DNA of 64,000 bases from Clostridiaceae bacterium (GCA_019391515.1 JAHXQP010000009.1:1-64000); one strand, 5' to 3'; shown: positions 9,675 to 20,657, counted from the first letter of the stretch. Numbers and translations are program-made. Notes: generated by a model from the sequence alone, not told the origin.

Positions 9675-10949
9675 ATGCTTTCAACGCTCAAAAATGCATG
9701 GAGAGTTCCGGATATTAGGAAGAAAATCATATTCACCTTGTTTATGCTTCTTGTATTCAGATTAGGATCTAGTATACCTGTACCTGGAATGGATAAGGCA
9801 GTAATAAAAGAAATATTTGAAAAATCCCAAGGTGGAGTGTTAGAGTTTTTAGATCTAATGGCCGGAGGATCTTTTAGCCAGTTTAGTATATTTGCACTAA
9901 ATATCTACCCTTATGTAACAGCTTCGATTATTATACAACTTCTAACAATAGCTATTCCTCGTCTTGAAGAAATGGCTAAAGAAGGAGAAGAGGGTAGAAA
10001 GAAAATAGCACAAATGACTCGTTATGGTACAGTTATACTAGCTTTAATTCAAGCAATAGGTATAACAATAGGTTTCTTTAATGGAGCTCTAATTTCAAAG
10101 AGTTTTTTACCTGTAGCAATAGTAATTATTACTTTAACAGCAGGTACTGCATTTTTAATGTGGCTTGGAGAGCAAATTACTGACAAAGGAATAGGAAATG
10201 GAATTTCCTTAATTATATTTGTAGGGATTATTTCAAGAATACCTAGTGAGATAAAAAAGATGATAGGCTTATATAAAGCAGGATCAATAAGTATAATAGG
10301 GTTACTATTATTCGTTGTATTTGCAATAGTTATTATTGGAGTAGTTATATTATTGCAAGAAGGAGAAAGAAAAATTCCAGTTCAATATGCAAAGAGAGTT
10401 GTTGGAAGAAAGATGTATGGAGGACAAAGTACACATATTCCTATCAAAGTGTCAATGGCAGGAGTTATACCAGTTATTTTTGCTACATCCCTTTTAGCAT
10501 TTCCTCAAACATTAGCACTTATGTTCAAAGGAAGGCCATCAGCTTGGATAACTAAGTATTTAACCCCTGGCGGTGCTGTAGGAGCATGGGTATATTCTAT
10601 ATTAAATATTCTTCTAATAATATTCTTTACTTATTTTTACACTGCAATACAGTTTAATACAGTAGAATATGCACAGAATTTGCAACAATACGGTGGATTT
10701 ATTCCAGGAATTAGGCCTGGAAGACCAACATCGGAATACTTAAATAAAGTTGTTTCAAGGCTTACATTTGTTGGAGCAATATCATTAGCTGCTATAGCTT
10801 CATTACCAATAATTTTATCATCTATATTTAAATTAAATGTAAACTTTGGTGGAACAGCTTTAATTATAGTTGTAGGTGTTGTATTAGAAACTGTAAAGCA
10901 AATAGAAGCCCAAATGCTTATGAGACATTACGAAGGATTTTTAAAATAA
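9675..10949 (+). CDS. secY: Protein translocase subunit SecY
   Basis: This 424-residue inner-membrane protein has the ten hydrophobic segments of SecY, the translocation channel working with SecE, SecG and SecA. Visible signatures are SSIPVPGMD in the first periplasmic/plug region, VQYAKRVVGRKMYGGQSTHIPIKV in a cytosolic loop, and the C5 loop QYGGFIPGIRPGRPT that contacts SecA or the ribosome. ATG 9675 lies directly after the rplO stop; AAGGTAGAGGTGAT supplies the ribosome site. Length is typical. Confidence 0.98.
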   Translation: MLSTLKNAWRVPDIRKKIIFTLFMLLVFRLGSSIPVPGMDKAVIKEIFEKSQGGVLEFLDLMAGGSFSQFSIFALNIYPYVTASIIIQLLTIAIPRLEEMAKEGEEGRKKIAQMTRYGTVILALIQAIGITIGFFNGALISKSFLPVAIVIITLTAGTAFLMWLGEQITDKGIGNGISLIIFVGIISRIPSEIKKMIGLYKAGSISIIGLLLFVVFAIVIIGVVILLQEGERKIPVQYAKRVVGRKMYGGQSTHIPIKVSMAGVIPVIFATSLLAFPQTLALMFKGRPSAWITKYLTPGGAVGAWVYSILNILLIIFFTYFYTAIQFNTVEYAQNLQQYGGFIPGIRPGRPTSEYLNKVVSRLTFVGAISLAAIASLPIILSSIFKLNVNFGGTALIIVVGVVLETVKQIEAQMLMRHYEGFLK

Positions 10950-10955
10950 TTTTAG

Positions 10956-11609
<654 letters not shown>

Positions 11610-11618
11610 TTATATGTT

Positions 11619-11639
11619 GAGAAAGGCTCTGCCTTTCTC
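11619..11639 (+). terminator. Hairpin between adk and the KOW gene
   Basis: A perfect 9-bp stem (11619-11627 with 11631-11639) has a 3-nt loop and no T-run after it. It lies where the map gene is normally found. It may be a partial terminator, an RNA-processing site or a scar of the lost gene. Confidence 0.45.
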
Positions 11640-11684
11640 CGATTGATAAGACAGCTTACAAACCCCCATAAAGAGGTGAAGTAA

Positions 11685-11966
11685 ATGGATTCAACTAGCG
11701 ACATAACCGTCGGTCAGGTGGTTAAGTCAAGAGCTGGTCGAGATAAAGGTAATATATTTTTAGTTTTGGATATAATTGATGATAAATATCTATATGTTGT
11801 GGATGGAGATATTAGAAAACTAGATAATCCAAAGAGGAAAAAGGTTAAACATTTAATTATTTATAATACAGTAGTTCCAGAACTAAAAGAAAAAATTGAA
11901 AATGGAACCAAAATAAACAATGCTTATATAAGGAAATTATTAGAACCTTTCAAGATAAAATTATAA
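11685..11966 (+). CDS. KOW-domain RNA-binding protein (L14e-like)
   Basis: The 93-residue basic protein has an N-terminal KOW-like segment ([24 protein letters not shown], about residues 7-30), then [18 protein letters not shown]. This is the L14E/L6E/L27E-type protein that Clostridia and relatives encode just before infA. KOW domains bind RNA, and a ribosome-associated role is inferred from the family and location. AAAGAGGTGAAG precedes ATG 11685. Confidence 0.85.
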   Translation: MDSTSDITVGQVVKSRAGRDKGNIFLVLDIIDDKYLYVVDGDIRKLDNPKRKKVKHLIIYNTVVPELKEKIENGTKINNAYIRKLLEPFKIKL

Positions 11967-12001
11967 ATTTTGGTTTGTTGAACAGGAGGTTCGATAAGTT
12001 A

Positions 12002-12220
12002 ATGTCTAAAAAAGATATTATAGAGGTAGAGGGTACAGTAACAGATGCTCTACCAAACGCTATTTTTAAAGTAGAACTAGAAAATGGGCATGAAATACTT
12101 GCTCATATATCTGGTAAACTAAGGATGAATTTTATAAGAATACTTCCGGGAGATAAGGTTACTGTTGAGCTGTCACCTTATGATTTGACAAGAGGGAGGA
12201 TTACATGGCGAAAAAAGTAG
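12002..12220 (+). CDS. infA: Translation initiation factor IF-1
   Basis: The start is ATG 12002 ([13 protein letters not shown]), the universal IF-1 N-terminus, giving the standard 72 residues; an in-frame upstream start at 11975 would precede the AGGAGG at 11984-11989 and is rejected. The single OB fold includes [24 protein letters not shown] and ends [17 protein letters not shown]-1 binds the 30S A site during initiation. Confidence 0.98.
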   Translation: MSKKDIIEVEGTVTDALPNAIFKVELENGHEILAHISGKLRMNFIRILPGDKVTVELSPYDLTRGRITWRKK

Positions 12221-12236
12221 CATAGGAGGGATTGGA

Positions 12237-12350
12237 ATGAAGGTAAGACCATCAGTTAAGAAGATGTGTGAAAAATGTAAGATCATAAGAAGAAAAGGGA
12301 AAGTAATGGTTATTTGCCAAAATCCAAAACATAAACAAAGACAAGGATAA
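12237..12350 (+). CDS. rpmJ: 50S ribosomal protein L36
   Basis: A 37-residue frame begins at ATG 12237 ([14 protein letters not shown]) after AGGAGGGATTGG. C11, C14, C27 and H32 form the zinc ribbon of the Zn-binding L36 form. It sits between infA and rpsM, its conserved place in Firmicutes. Confidence 0.96.
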   Translation: MKVRPSVKKMCEKCKIIRRKGKVMVICQNPKHKQRQG

Positions 12351-12444
12351 TTTAAAATATAGAATTAGAGAAAAGTATATTGATAGTGACGTGGCTACTT
12401 GTTAGATATTTCATATAGGAGTATATTAGGAGGTGTGAACATTA

Positions 12445-12810
12445 ATGGCTAGAATTGCTGGTGTAGACTTACCAAGAGATAAAAGAATAGAAATTGGTTT
12501 AACTTATATATTTGGTATAGGCAGATCAAGAGCTAATGAAATATTAGAAAAAGCAGACGTAGATAGAAATACTAGGGTTAAAGATTTAACAGAATCAGAA
12601 ATAGCTAAGTTAAGAAGTATTGTTGATGAATATGCTGTTGAAGGTGATTTAAGAAGAGAAACAGCAATGAATATTAAGAGACTTAAAGAAATCAATTGCT
12701 ATAGAGGAGTTAGACATAAAAGAGGACTACCAGTTAGGGGACAAAATACAAAGACTAATGCAAGAACTAGAAAAGGTCCACGTAAGGTAGCAGGTAAGAA
12801 GAGTAGATAG
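12445..12810 (+). CDS. rpsM: 30S ribosomal protein S13
   Basis: The 121-residue S13 begins [26 protein letters not shown] and ends in a basic tail ([17 protein letters not shown]) that approaches the P-site tRNA. S13 forms bridges to L5 and to 23S rRNA. A 94-bp gap with no clear promoter separates it from rpmJ. TAGGAGGTG stands before ATG 12445. Confidence 0.98.
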   Translation: MARIAGVDLPRDKRIEIGLTYIFGIGRSRANEILEKADVDRNTRVKDLTESEIAKLRSIVDEYAVEGDLRRETAMNIKRLKEINCYRGVRHKRGLPVRGQNTKTNARTRKGPRKVAGKKSR

Positions 12811-12828
12811 TAAAAGGAGGGATTTTAA

Positions 12829-13230
12829 GTGGCAACTAAAAAAGGTGCTAAGACTCGTGTAAGAAGAAAAAAAGAACGTAAGAATATAGAGAGAGGTCAA
12901 GCTCATATTCAATCTACTTTTAATAATACAGTAGTAACACTTACAGACACTCAAGGAAATGTTCTTTCTTGGGCAAGTGCTGGACAATTAGGATTTAGAG
13001 GTTCAAGAAAATCTACTCCTTTTGCAGCACAACAAGCTGCTGAAGAAGCAGCAAAGAAAGCTATGGAACATGGTCTTAAAACTGTAGAAGTATATGTTAA
13101 AGGACCAGGTGCTGGAAGGGAAGCAGCTATTCGTTCTCTTCAAGCAACAGGATTGGAAGTTAATTTAATTAAAGATGTAACACCAATACCACATAATGGT
13201 TGTAGACCACCAAAACGTAGAAGAGTTTAA
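12829..13230 (+). CDS. rpsK: 30S ribosomal protein S11
   Basis: The protein is 133 residues from GTG 12829, behind AAAGGAGGGA. The core [20 protein letters not shown] and the C-terminal [20 protein letters not shown] are diagnostic of S11, which lies on the 30S platform near the E site. The N-terminal Lys/Arg stretch is slightly longer than in enterics, as in other Firmicutes. Confidence 0.98.
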   Translation: MATKKGAKTRVRRKKERKNIERGQAHIQSTFNNTVVTLTDTQGNVLSWASAGQLGFRGSRKSTPFAAQQAAEEAAKKAMEHGLKTVEVYVKGPGAGREAAIRSLQATGLEVNLIKDVTPIPHNGCRPPKRRRV

Positions 13231-13251
13231 TCAATAGGAGGTGCATAGAGA

Positions 13252-13875
13252 ATGTCAAGATATACAGGTCCTGTTTGCAGATTATGTCGTAGAGAAGGAC
13301 AAAAACTTTATCTAAAAGGAGATAAATGTTATACAGATAAATGTCCTGTAGCAAAGAGAAATTATGCTCCAGGTCAACATGGACAATCAAGAAAGAAATT
13401 AACTGAGTACGGACTACAATTAAGAGAAAAACAAAAAGTTCGTAGATATTATGGTATACAAGAATCACAAATGTTGAAGTATTTTAACATGGCAGATAAG
13501 ATGAAAGGAATTACAGGTGAAAACTTGCTTAAACTATTAGAATCCAGACTTGATAATGTAGTTTATAGAATGGGTTATGCTGCTTCTAGAGCAGAAGCAA
13601 GACAACTAGTTACTCATGGACATTTCACTATAAATGGTAAAAAGGTTGATATACCATCCTATTTAACTAAAGTAGGAGATGAAATAGAAGTTAAAGGAAA
13701 AAGTAAAAGTAGTTCAAGATTTAAAGAAATGGTAGAAGAACATAGAGGTACTACTGTGAAATGGATTCAAGTAAGTCCTGAAGAATTAAAGGGTAGAATA
13801 GTATCTGAACCATCAAGAGAAGAAATAGATTTACCAATTCAAGAACACTTAATAGTTGAGTTGTATTCCAAATAA
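13252..13875 (+). CDS. rpsD: 30S ribosomal protein S4, zinc-knuckle type
   Basis: The 207-residue S4 has an N-terminal zinc knuckle (C9, C12, C26, C31), an S4 RNA-binding domain ([34 protein letters not shown], about residues 101-134) and a basic C-terminus. S4 nucleates 30S assembly; in many Firmicutes it represses its own synthesis. AGGAGGTGCATAG precedes ATG 13252. Confidence 0.98.
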   Translation: MSRYTGPVCRLCRREGQKLYLKGDKCYTDKCPVAKRNYAPGQHGQSRKKLTEYGLQLREKQKVRRYYGIQESQMLKYFNMADKMKGITGENLLKLLESRLDNVVYRMGYAASRAEARQLVTHGHFTINGKKVDIPSYLTKVGDEIEVKGKSKSSSRFKEMVEEHRGTTVKWIQVSPEELKGRIVSEPSREEIDLPIQEHLIVELYSK

Positions 13876-13944
13876 TGACTTATTATTTAGAATCAGTTGC
13901 CCTCGGAATCTTGAAATATTTAAATATGGGGAGGGTTATTGTTA

Positions 13945-14892
13945 ATGATAGAAATTGAAAAGCCTAAAATAGAAATAGTTGAATTGAGTGAAGATGACAG
14001 TTATGGCAAATTTGTTTTAGAACCATTGGAAAGAGGGTATGGAACTACCCTAGGCAATTGCCTTAGAAGGGTACTTCTTTCCTCATTACCTGGTGCAGCT
14101 GTATCATCAATTAAGATTCAAGGAGTTCTTCATGAGTTTAGTACTATCCCAGGCGTATTTGAAGATGTTCCAGAAATAATATTAAATATTAAAGATCTTG
14201 CAGCTAAAATGTACTCTGATGAGCCAGTAATATTGAGAATAGAGGCTAAAGGTCCAATGGAAGTTACTGCCGGGGATATAATAACTGATCCAGATGTAGA
14301 GATATTGAATAAAGATCTTCATATCGCTACTGTAAATGAAGATGGAGAACTTTATATGGAATTAGAAATGGTAAAAGGTAGAGGCTATGTAACTGCTGAG
14401 AGAAATAAAAAGGAAGAACAGCCAATAGGAATGCTTCCAGTAGACTCACTATTTACCCCAGTGAAAAAAGTTAATTTTACTGTAGAAGATACAAGGGTTG
14501 GCCAAATAACAGACTATGATAAGCTTATATTAGAAGTTTGGACTAATGGAACTATAAAAGCAGATGAAGCAACATCCCTTGGTGCTAAAATACTTACTGA
14601 ACACTTAAATTTATTTATAGATTTAACCGAACACGTAAATGATGTAGAAATAATGGTTGAAAAAGAAGAAGACAAGAAAGAAAAAGTTTTAGAAATGACT
14701 GTAGAAGAATTAGATCTTTCAGTAAGAAGTTATAATTGCTTGAAGAGAGCAGGAATAAATACAGTAGATGAATTAACCCAGAGAACTGAAGAAGACATGA
14801 TGAAAGTAAGAAATTTGGGTAAGAAATCCCTTGAAGAAGTTAAAAATAAATTAGCTGATTTAGAATTAAGCCTTAGGAAAAGCGATGAGTAA
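13945..14892 (+). CDS. rpoA: RNA polymerase subunit alpha
   Basis: ATG 13945 ([38 protein letters not shown]) is chosen over TTG 13939 because GGGGAGGG at 13928-13935 gives better spacing. It yields the usual 315 residues. The N-terminal dimerisation domain contains [23 protein letters not shown]; a short acidic linker (about residues 233-246) leads to the C-terminal domain with the two helix-hairpin-helix motifs that bind UP elements and activators. It sits between rpsD and rplQ, as expected. Confidence 0.98.
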   Translation: MIEIEKPKIEIVELSEDDSYGKFVLEPLERGYGTTLGNCLRRVLLSSLPGAAVSSIKIQGVLHEFSTIPGVFEDVPEIILNIKDLAAKMYSDEPVILRIEAKGPMEVTAGDIITDPDVEILNKDLHIATVNEDGELYMELEMVKGRGYVTAERNKKEEQPIGMLPVDSLFTPVKKVNFTVEDTRVGQITDYDKLILEVWTNGTIKADEATSLGAKILTEHLNLFIDLTEHVNDVEIMVEKEEDKKEKVLEMTVEELDLSVRSYNCLKRAGINTVDELTQRTEEDMMKVRNLGKKSLEEVKNKLADLELSLRKSDE

Positions 14893-14917
14893 CAAGGAGT
14901 GAAGGAGGGATAATAGG

Positions 14918-15259
14918 ATGGCTCAATTAAGAAAACTTAGTCGCCCTACAGATCACAGAAAAGCGATGCTAAGAAATCAAGTGACTAAATTGTTAGCTTA
15001 TGGTAGAATTGAAACTACACATGCTAGAGCAAAGGAAACTCAAAGAATGGCTGAAAAAATGATCACTCTTGGCAAAAGAGGAGATTTACATGCGAGAAGA
15101 CAAGTTTTAGCATATATATATGACGAAGATGTAGTAACAAAGTTGTTTGATGAAATTGCACCAAAATACTCTGAAAGAAATGGTGGATATACAAGGGTTT
15201 TAAAGATGGGTCCACGAAGAGGAGACGGTGCAGAAATGGCGATAATAGAATTATTGTAG
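14918..15259 (+). CDS. rplQ: 50S ribosomal protein L17
   Basis: The 113-residue L17 starts [23 protein letters not shown] and ends [24 protein letters not shown], both family signatures. It lies near the tunnel exit. It is the last gene of the alpha operon and is followed by a clear terminator. Confidence 0.98.
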   Translation: MAQLRKLSRPTDHRKAMLRNQVTKLLAYGRIETTHARAKETQRMAEKMITLGKRGDLHARRQVLAYIYDEDVVTKLFDEIAPKYSERNGGYTRVLKMGPRRGDGAEMAIIELL

Positions 15260-15266
15260 ATAGTGG

Positions 15267-15296
15267 GGGATTAAGTTTTATAACTTAGTCCCTTTT
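15267..15296 (+). terminator. Rho-independent terminator of the alpha operon
   Basis: An 11-bp stem (15267-15277 with 15282-15292, one G-T pair) with a 4-nt loop is followed by TTTT. It lies 8 nt after the rplQ stop. Confidence 0.85.
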
Positions 15297-15384
15297 AACT
15301 ATTTAACTTATTTAATTTCATTGATTCTTAAAATTCCTTATGTTATTATTAGTAATGTAAATATATAAAAAATGAGGGGTAATA

Positions 15385-16215
15385 ATGTCGAATGAAATGA
15401 TAAATATCGAAAATGCTACTTATAAGTATTCAACTATAGATGAACAAGGGTTCATAGCTCTTAAGGATGTAAACTTAACAGTAAATAGAGGAGAGTTTCT
15501 AGTAGTGTTAGGGCATAATGGTTCTGGAAAATCCACATTGGCTAAACTTATGAATGCACTTTTGTTGCCTACTAGTGGAAATGTTTATGTAAAAGGAATG
15601 GATACTAAGAATGAAGAAAAACTTTGGGACATAAGACAGAGTGCAGGTATGGTTTTTCAAAATCCAGACAATCAATTAGTGGCTACTATAGTAGAAGAAG
15701 ATGTTGCCTTTGGACCTGAAAATCAAGGAATAGCTCCTAAAGAAATACGACAAAGGGTAGACCAAGCTTTGGAAGCTGTAGAAATGAGTAAATATAAAAA
15801 ACATGCTCCACATTTACTCTCGGGAGGACAAAAACAGCGTATAGCTATAGCAGGAGTTCTTGCTATGAATCCAGACTGTATCATATTAGATGAACCTACT
15901 GCTATGTTAGATCCAATAGGTAGGAAAGAGGTTATGGATACTATAAAAAAGTTAAATAAAGAGCAAAATAAAACTATTGTTCATATAACTCACTATATGG
16001 AAGAAGCAGTAGAGGCTGACAGAATTGTAGTAATGGAAAAAGGACAAATCATTATAGAAGGAACTCCAAGAGAAGTATTTAGCAAAGTTAAAGAAATGAA
16101 AGAAATCGGCTTAGATGTACCTCAAGTAACAGAGCTTGCTTATGAGTTGAGAAAAGAGGGCATAGAAATACCTGGCGATATATTGACTATTGAAGAATTG
16201 GTGATGGCTTTATGA
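15385..16215 (+). CDS. ecfA1: ECF transporter ATP-binding protein EcfA1
   Basis: The 276-residue ABC ATPase has Walker [10 protein letters not shown] (residues 43-51), Q-loop VFQNPDNQ, signature LLSGGQKQR and Walker [14 protein letters not shown]. With EcfA2 and EcfT it forms the shared energising module of energy-coupling-factor vitamin transporters, which pairs with separate S components. The ecfA1-ecfA2-ecfT-truA order after rplQ is standard in Firmicutes. AATGAGGGGTAATA precedes ATG 15385. The gene overlaps ecfA2 by 4 nt (ATGA). Confidence 0.96.
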   Translation: MSNEMINIENATYKYSTIDEQGFIALKDVNLTVNRGEFLVVLGHNGSGKSTLAKLMNALLLPTSGNVYVKGMDTKNEEKLWDIRQSAGMVFQNPDNQLVATIVEEDVAFGPENQGIAPKEIRQRVDQALEAVEMSKYKKHAPHLLSGGQKQRIAIAGVLAMNPDCIILDEPTAMLDPIGRKEVMDTIKKLNKEQNKTIVHITHYMEEAVEADRIVVMEKGQIIIEGTPREVFSKVKEMKEIGLDVPQVTELAYELRKEGIEIPGDILTIEELVMAL

Positions 16216-17075
16216 TAATTAAAATTGAAAATTTAAGTTATATATATAATCCAGAGAGCCCTTTCGAAACCAAAGCATTGGATAATATAAATTTGGAGAT
16301 AGAAAAGGGAGACTTTGTAGGATTAATAGGGCATACTGGTTCTGGGAAATCTACTCTTGTTCAACATTTAAATGGCCTTATAAGACCTACAAAAGGTAAG
16401 ATTATTATTGATGGACTAGATATAACTGCTAAAGAAACTAAACTTAGAACTGTGAGGCAAGAGGTAGGATTGGTATTTCAGTATCCAGAATATCAATTGT
16501 TCGAAGAAACAGTGTATAAAGATATAGCTTTTGGTCCTAAAAATCTAGAATTGAATGAAGAAGAAATTGATAGTAGAGTTAAAAATGCTATGGAATTAGT
16601 AGGTTTAGATTTTGAAAACATGAAAGATAGATCTCCATTTGAATTAAGTGGGGGGCAAAAAAGAAGGGTGGCTATAGCAGGGGTAGTAGCTATGGAACCA
16701 AAAGTTTTAATATTAGACGAACCTACAGCGGGTTTAGATCCTAAGGGTAGGGATGAGATATTAGGAGAAATCCAAAGTTTATATAAAAAAGAAGGAATAA
16801 CTATTATATTAGTTTCTCATAGCATGGAGGATATTGCGAAGTTAGTGAATAAAATTGTGGTAATGAATAGTGGACAAATAGCCATGGAAGGAACCCCTAG
16901 GGAAGTATTTAAAAATGCAGAAGAACTAGAAAAGTTAGGACTTGGAATTCCACAAGTAACTGATTTTATGAGGAAATTCAAGGCAAAAGGTAATCCGGTG
17001 TCAGATGATATTTTAACCATAGAAGAAGCTAAAGTAGAATTATTAAAATATTTAAGGAGAAGAGACAATGCTTAA
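16212..17075 (+). CDS. ecfA2: ECF transporter ATP-binding protein EcfA2
   Basis: This second ATPase of the ECF module has 287 residues with Walker [10 protein letters not shown] (residues 40-48), Q-loop [14 protein letters not shown], signature LSGGQKRRV and Walker [14 protein letters not shown]. The [10 protein letters not shown] stretch is typical of EcfA2 rather than EcfA1. ATG 16212 overlaps the ecfA1 stop, and the 3' end overlaps ecfT by 8 nt, so the three proteins are probably made in a coupled way. Confidence 0.96.
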   Translation: MIIKIENLSYIYNPESPFETKALDNINLEIEKGDFVGLIGHTGSGKSTLVQHLNGLIRPTKGKIIIDGLDITAKETKLRTVRQEVGLVFQYPEYQLFEETVYKDIAFGPKNLELNEEEIDSRVKNAMELVGLDFENMKDRSPFELSGGQKRRVAIAGVVAMEPKVLILDEPTAGLDPKGRDEILGEIQSLYKKEGITIILVSHSMEDIAKLVNKIVVMNSGQIAMEGTPREVFKNAEELEKLGLGIPQVTDFMRKFKAKGNPVSDDILTIEEAKVELLKYLRRRDNA

Positions 17076-17865
17076 AGATATAACTATAGGACAATTTTTT
17101 CCAGGAGATACAATTGTCCACAAACTAGATCCAAGAGTAAAGATATTAATTACATTTGTTTTTATAATCTCTTTATTTTTTATAAATAAGTTTTATCCAT
17201 ATATATTTATTCTTGGTTTTATACTAACTGCAATTAAACTTTCACAAGTACCCTTTAAGTATGTACTTAAGGGTTTAAAACCGTTGAGATTCATTTTAAT
17301 AATTACTTTTGTTATAAATGTATTTATGACTAAAGGTGTAGTGTTATTTAATATAGGACCCTTAGAAGTAACTAAAGAAGGTTTAAACCAAGCTGTATTT
17401 ATGGCTCTTAGGCTAATATTTTTAATAATGGGTACTTCATTACTTACATTGACTACGTCTCCTATATCACTGACAGATGGCATTGAAAAGCTATTAAATC
17501 CACTAAAGGTTATAGGATTGCCTGCACATGAATTGGCTATGATGATGACTATCGCATTAAGATTTATTCCTACGCTATTAGAAGAAACAGATAAAATAAT
17601 GAAAGCTCAAATGGCTCGTGGCGCTGATTTTGAAAGTGGAAATATACTAAATAGGGCAAAAAATTTGGTTCCCTTATTAGTTCCTCTATTTGTAAACTCT
17701 TTTAGAAGAGCAGATGAACTTGCTATGGCAATGGAAGCTAGATGTTATAGAGGTGGAGAACATAGAACAAGACTAAATGAAATTAAAATTGAAAGAATAG
17801 ATTATATTGCTATGATTATAATGACAATATTTTTTGGGTTCTTAATATCTACTAGATATATATAG
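17068..17865 (+). CDS. ecfT: ECF transporter transmembrane protein EcfT
   Basis: The 265-residue membrane protein starts inside the end of ecfA2 and has about five to six hydrophobic segments. The cytosolic coupling region carries [26 protein letters not shown] and, further on, [10 protein letters not shown], the two Ala-Arg-Gly-type coupling-helix motifs that dock on EcfA1 and EcfA2. It passes energy to vitamin-binding S components; none is encoded nearby. Confidence 0.95.
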   Translation: MLKDITIGQFFPGDTIVHKLDPRVKILITFVFIISLFFINKFYPYIFILGFILTAIKLSQVPFKYVLKGLKPLRFILIITFVINVFMTKGVVLFNIGPLEVTKEGLNQAVFMALRLIFLIMGTSLLTLTTSPISLTDGIEKLLNPLKVIGLPAHELAMMMTIALRFIPTLLEETDKIMKAQMARGADFESGNILNRAKNLVPLLVPLFVNSFRRADELAMAMEARCYRGGEHRTRLNEIKIERIDYIAMIIMTIFFGFLISTRYI

Positions 17866-17875
17866 AGGGATATGT

Positions 17876-18610
17876 ATGAAAAATATTAAACTGACAATTG
17901 AATATGATGGAACAAATTATTCTGGATGGCAAAAGCAGCCTAATGCAAATACGATCCAAGAAGAAATAGAAAAAGCCATAGAAAAAGCCATAGGTGAAAA
18001 AATCACAATAATAGGTGCTGGGAGAACAGATAGTGGAGTACATGGAAAAGGACAGGTAGCTAACTTTATTACAGACTCTTCAATTCCAGGAGCAAAATTT
18101 AAATATGCTATAAATAGATATCTTCCAGAAGACATCACTATAATAGGATCAAAAGAAGTAGAAAAGTCTTTTCATTCAAGATACGATTCCCTAGGTAAAA
18201 AGTACAAATATTTAATATACAATGCTCCTATAAAATCCCCTCTTCTGAGAAATTACACCTATTATGTACCATATAAGCTTGATTTTCAAAAGATGAATGA
18301 GGCTAAAGATTATTTTATAGGTAAACATGATTTTGCAGCTTTTATGGCTTCAGGAAGTGATGTAGATGATACTGTGAGAAATATTTATTATGATTCCTTA
18401 AATACCTGTAATAATATTATAGTTTTTGAAATCTATGGAGATGGTTTTTTATATAATATGGTAAGAATTATAGTAGGTACATTAGTAGATGTAGGAATTG
18501 GAAAGATAAGTCCTCAGGATATTATTGATATATTAAAATCAAGGGATAGAAAAAGTGCAGGACATACTGCACCACCTGAAGGATTATATTTAGAAAAAGT
18601 TTGCTATTAA
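17876..18610 (+). CDS. truA: tRNA pseudouridine(38-40) synthase TruA
   Basis: The 244-residue protein matches TruA, which converts U38-U40 of the tRNA anticodon arm to pseudouridine. The catalytic aspartate is D52 in GAGRTDSGVHGKGQVANF. RYDSLGKKYKYLIYN and GDGFLYNMVRIIVGTLVDVG are further signatures. It follows ecfT by 10 nt with a GAGGGAT ribosome site, so it is likely in the same transcript. Confidence 0.96.
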   Translation: MKNIKLTIEYDGTNYSGWQKQPNANTIQEEIEKAIEKAIGEKITIIGAGRTDSGVHGKGQVANFITDSSIPGAKFKYAINRYLPEDITIIGSKEVEKSFHSRYDSLGKKYKYLIYNAPIKSPLLRNYTYYVPYKLDFQKMNEAKDYFIGKHDFAAFMASGSDVDDTVRNIYYDSLNTCNNIIVFEIYGDGFLYNMVRIIVGTLVDVGIGKISPQDIIDILKSRDRKSAGHTAPPEGLYLEKVCY

Positions 18611-18624
18611 TATTACTATAATTC

Positions 18625-18653
18625 TTGACACACTAGGCTCCTTGTATTAAAAT
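18625..18653 (+). promoter_or_regulatory. Promoter of rplM-rpsI
   Basis: A perfect TTGACA (18625-18630), a 17-bp spacer and TAAAAT (18648-18653) form a strong sigma-A promoter in the gap after truA. Confidence 0.85.
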
Positions 18654-18658
18654 ATATA

Positions 18659-18725
18659 AGAGTGTTTGAATTTAAAATCCACTAGCCCCGGATTTTATCA
18701 TATAAATACTATACGACTCTGTAGT
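18659..18725 (+). promoter_or_regulatory. L13-type ribosomal protein leader
   Basis: Between the promoter and the rplM Shine-Dalgarno the RNA can form an outer AGAGT/ACTCT stem (18659-18663 with 18716-18720) around a 7-bp hairpin AAAATCC/GGATTTT (18674-18680 with 18690-18696). Size and location fit the L13 leader known in Firmicutes, which is thought to allow autoregulation; family assignment is by position and shape only. Confidence 0.6.
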
Positions 18726-18739
18726 AAGGAGGGAAATTG

Positions 18740-19168
18740 ATGAAAAGTTACATGGCAAAACCAAATGAAGTTGAAAGAAAATGGTATGTAATAGACGCTG
18801 AAGGAAAAGTATTAGGAAGACTTGCAACTGAAGTAAGTAAGATACTTAGTGGAAAAAATAAACCTGTATATACACCTCATGTAGATACTGGGGATTATGT
18901 AATTATAATAAATGCAGACAAGATTGTTTTAACTGGAAAAAAACTACAACAAAAAAGTTACAAATACCATACTGGACATCCAGGAGGATTAAAAGAAATA
19001 CCTTATGAAAGAATGGTAAGAGAAAAACCTGAAAAGGTTATTGAATTGGCAGTTAAGGGTATGCTTCCAAAGAATAGTTTAGGCAGACAAATGTTTAGAA
19101 AATTAAAAGTATACAGTGGACCTGAACATAATCATGAAGCTCAAAAACCTGAAGTTTATGAATTCTAG
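18740..19168 (+). CDS. rplM: 50S ribosomal protein L13
   Basis: ATG 18740 ([23 protein letters not shown]) gives 142 residues and lies about 6 nt after AAGGAGGG; the overlapping TTG at 18737 is too close. The segments [18 protein letters not shown] and [19 protein letters not shown] are typical of L13, an early 50S assembly protein. It is paired with rpsI, as in nearly all bacteria. Confidence 0.97.
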   Translation: MKSYMAKPNEVERKWYVIDAEGKVLGRLATEVSKILSGKNKPVYTPHVDTGDYVIIINADKIVLTGKKLQQKSYKYHTGHPGGLKEIPYERMVREKPEKVIELAVKGMLPKNSLGRQMFRKLKVYSGPEHNHEAQKPEVYEF

Positions 19169-19192
19169 TTTTTGAGGAAAGGAGGATTGTAA

Positions 19193-19585
19193 GTGGCTAA
19201 AGTACAATATCTTGGAACAGGAAGAAGAAAAAATGCTATTGCTAGGGTTAGATTAGTTCCTGGCTCTGGAAAAATAGTTATTAATAAAAGAGATTTAGAT
19301 GAATATTTTGATTATGATACATTGAAAGTTATTGTTAGAGAACCTCTAACTATTACTGAAACATCAGATAAATATGATGTATTTGTAAATGTAAATGGTG
19401 GCGGATATACTGGTCAAGCTGGTGCAATAAGACATGGTATAGCTAGGGCTTTATTAGAATCTGATGGAGAATTAAGACCAGTATTAAAGAAAGAAGGTTT
19501 CTTAACAAGAGATCAAAGAATGAAAGAAAGAAAGAAATATGGTCTTAAGAAAGCTAGAAAATCACCACAATTTTCAAAGAGATAA
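19193..19585 (+). CDS. rpsI: 30S ribosomal protein S9
   Basis: The protein is 130 residues from GTG 19193, after GGAAAGGAGG. It starts with [19 protein letters not shown] and ends with the [18 protein letters not shown] tail, whose last Lys-Arg reaches the P-site tRNA anticodon. It follows rplM by 24 nt and precedes a terminator. Confidence 0.98.
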   Translation: MAKVQYLGTGRRKNAIARVRLVPGSGKIVINKRDLDEYFDYDTLKVIVREPLTITETSDKYDVFVNVNGGGYTGQAGAIRHGIARALLESDGELRPVLKKEGFLTRDQRMKERKKYGLKKARKSPQFSKR

Positions 19586-19600
19586 TCAATATACTATACA

Positions 19601-19628
19601 AAAACACTGGGAAATCCAGTGTTTTTTT
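19601..19628 (+). terminator. Terminator after rpsI
   Basis: A 10-bp perfect stem (19601-19610 with 19616-19625), a 5-nt loop, and a T-run continuing to 19628. It lies 15 nt after the rpsI stop and upstream of the cwlD start. Confidence 0.9.
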
Positions 19629-19688
19629 GTTTTTTGTAATATGGACAAATATAAGCCAATATATTTTGAATGTAAAGGAGGAGTTGTA

Positions 19689-20414
19689 ATGAAAGTTATA
19701 TATATAAGAAAAAAATATTTATATATTATATTGGCTATATTTGTAGGAGTAATAATATCAAAATTTGTGATAAGTAGTTTAGTTATTCCTACTTATTTAC
19801 CAATAGGAAATAAAATAATAGGAATAGATCCGGGCCATGGTGGTATAGATTCAGGAGCTTCAGGGAAAAGTGGAGTAAGTGAAAGTGAAATAAATTTAGC
19901 TATTGGCTTAAAGTTGAAAAGAATAATAGAACAAAGTGGAGGAATAGTTGTTATAACTAGAAATGATAATAATGGACTTTACACGGAAGAATCTAAAACA
20001 ATTAAAGAAAAGAAAAATGAAGATTTAAGAAATAGAAAAGAGATAATAGACAAAAATAATTGTGATGTTTTTTTAACGATACATCTTAATAGTTTTCCCC
20101 AGTCTAAATATTATGGTGCCCAAACTTTTTACAAAGAAGGTTGTGAAAAAAGCAAAAAATTAGCTTATATAGTTCAGGAGGAACTTAGAAATGTGTTAGA
20201 CGAAGATAATAAAAGAGTTCCACAATCAAATGAAAACATTTATTTGTTAAGAGAAGTAGAAGCACCTTCCATACTAATAGAATGTGGTTTTCTGTCAAAT
20301 CCAGAAGAAGAGAAACTACTTCAAAAAGATAAATATCAAGAAAAAATTGCTTGGGCTATATATTCAGGAATAATAAAATATTTTAATGAAATTGAAAAAG
20401 TAAACGTAGATTAA
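19689..20414 (+). CDS. cwlD: N-acetylmuramoyl-L-alanine amidase CwlD (spore cortex)
   Basis: Start at ATG 19689, after GTAAAGGAGGAGTTG; the frame is open further upstream but that part runs through the rpsI terminator. The 241-residue protein has an N-terminal membrane anchor (about residues 8-30) and an Amidase_3 domain with zinc ligands in DPGHGGIDSG, the glutamate of SESEINLAIG, TIHLNSF and the catalytic ILIECGFLSN. CwlD cuts muramic acid side chains so that muramic-delta-lactam can form in the spore cortex. This location after rpsI is common in spore formers. Confidence 0.93.
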   Translation: MKVIYIRKKYLYIILAIFVGVIISKFVISSLVIPTYLPIGNKIIGIDPGHGGIDSGASGKSGVSESEINLAIGLKLKRIIEQSGGIVVITRNDNNGLYTEESKTIKEKKNEDLRNRKEIIDKNNCDVFLTIHLNSFPQSKYYGAQTFYKEGCEKSKKLAYIVQEELRNVLDEDNKRVPQSNENIYLLREVEAPSILIECGFLSNPEEEKLLQKDKYQEKIAWAIYSGIIKYFNEIEKVNVD

Positions 20415-20657
20415 TAAGATTTAAAGATAAATTAAATATATTTAATAAATAAAAACCAATTTACAATTGATAAAAAAATAACATAATTGTATACTTATTA
20501 TAAAGACAATATAAAATCAATATTTCAAATTTTATACAATACTGCTTTTCAAAACGACAAGTCATAAAAAACCAAATACTATTGAACAAGACCATATATA
20601 AAAAAACTCAAACAATAAACTAATAAAAACAATAGAATAAAGGGGTGATTAAGTACA
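20415..20657 (+). promoter_or_regulatory. AT-rich intergenic region with promoter for the hydrogenase-like gene
   Basis: This 243-bp gap holds no gene. TTGATA at 20467-20472 and TATACT at 20490-20495 are 17 bp apart, a good sigma-A promoter for the gene at 20658. The leader of roughly 155 nt after it is very A-rich and shows no strong hairpin. Confidence 0.6.

Noticed and set aside
19539-19688. Upstream extension of the cwlD frame
   Set aside because: It overlaps the rpsI 3' end and its terminator; AAAGGAGG before ATG 19689 fixes the start.
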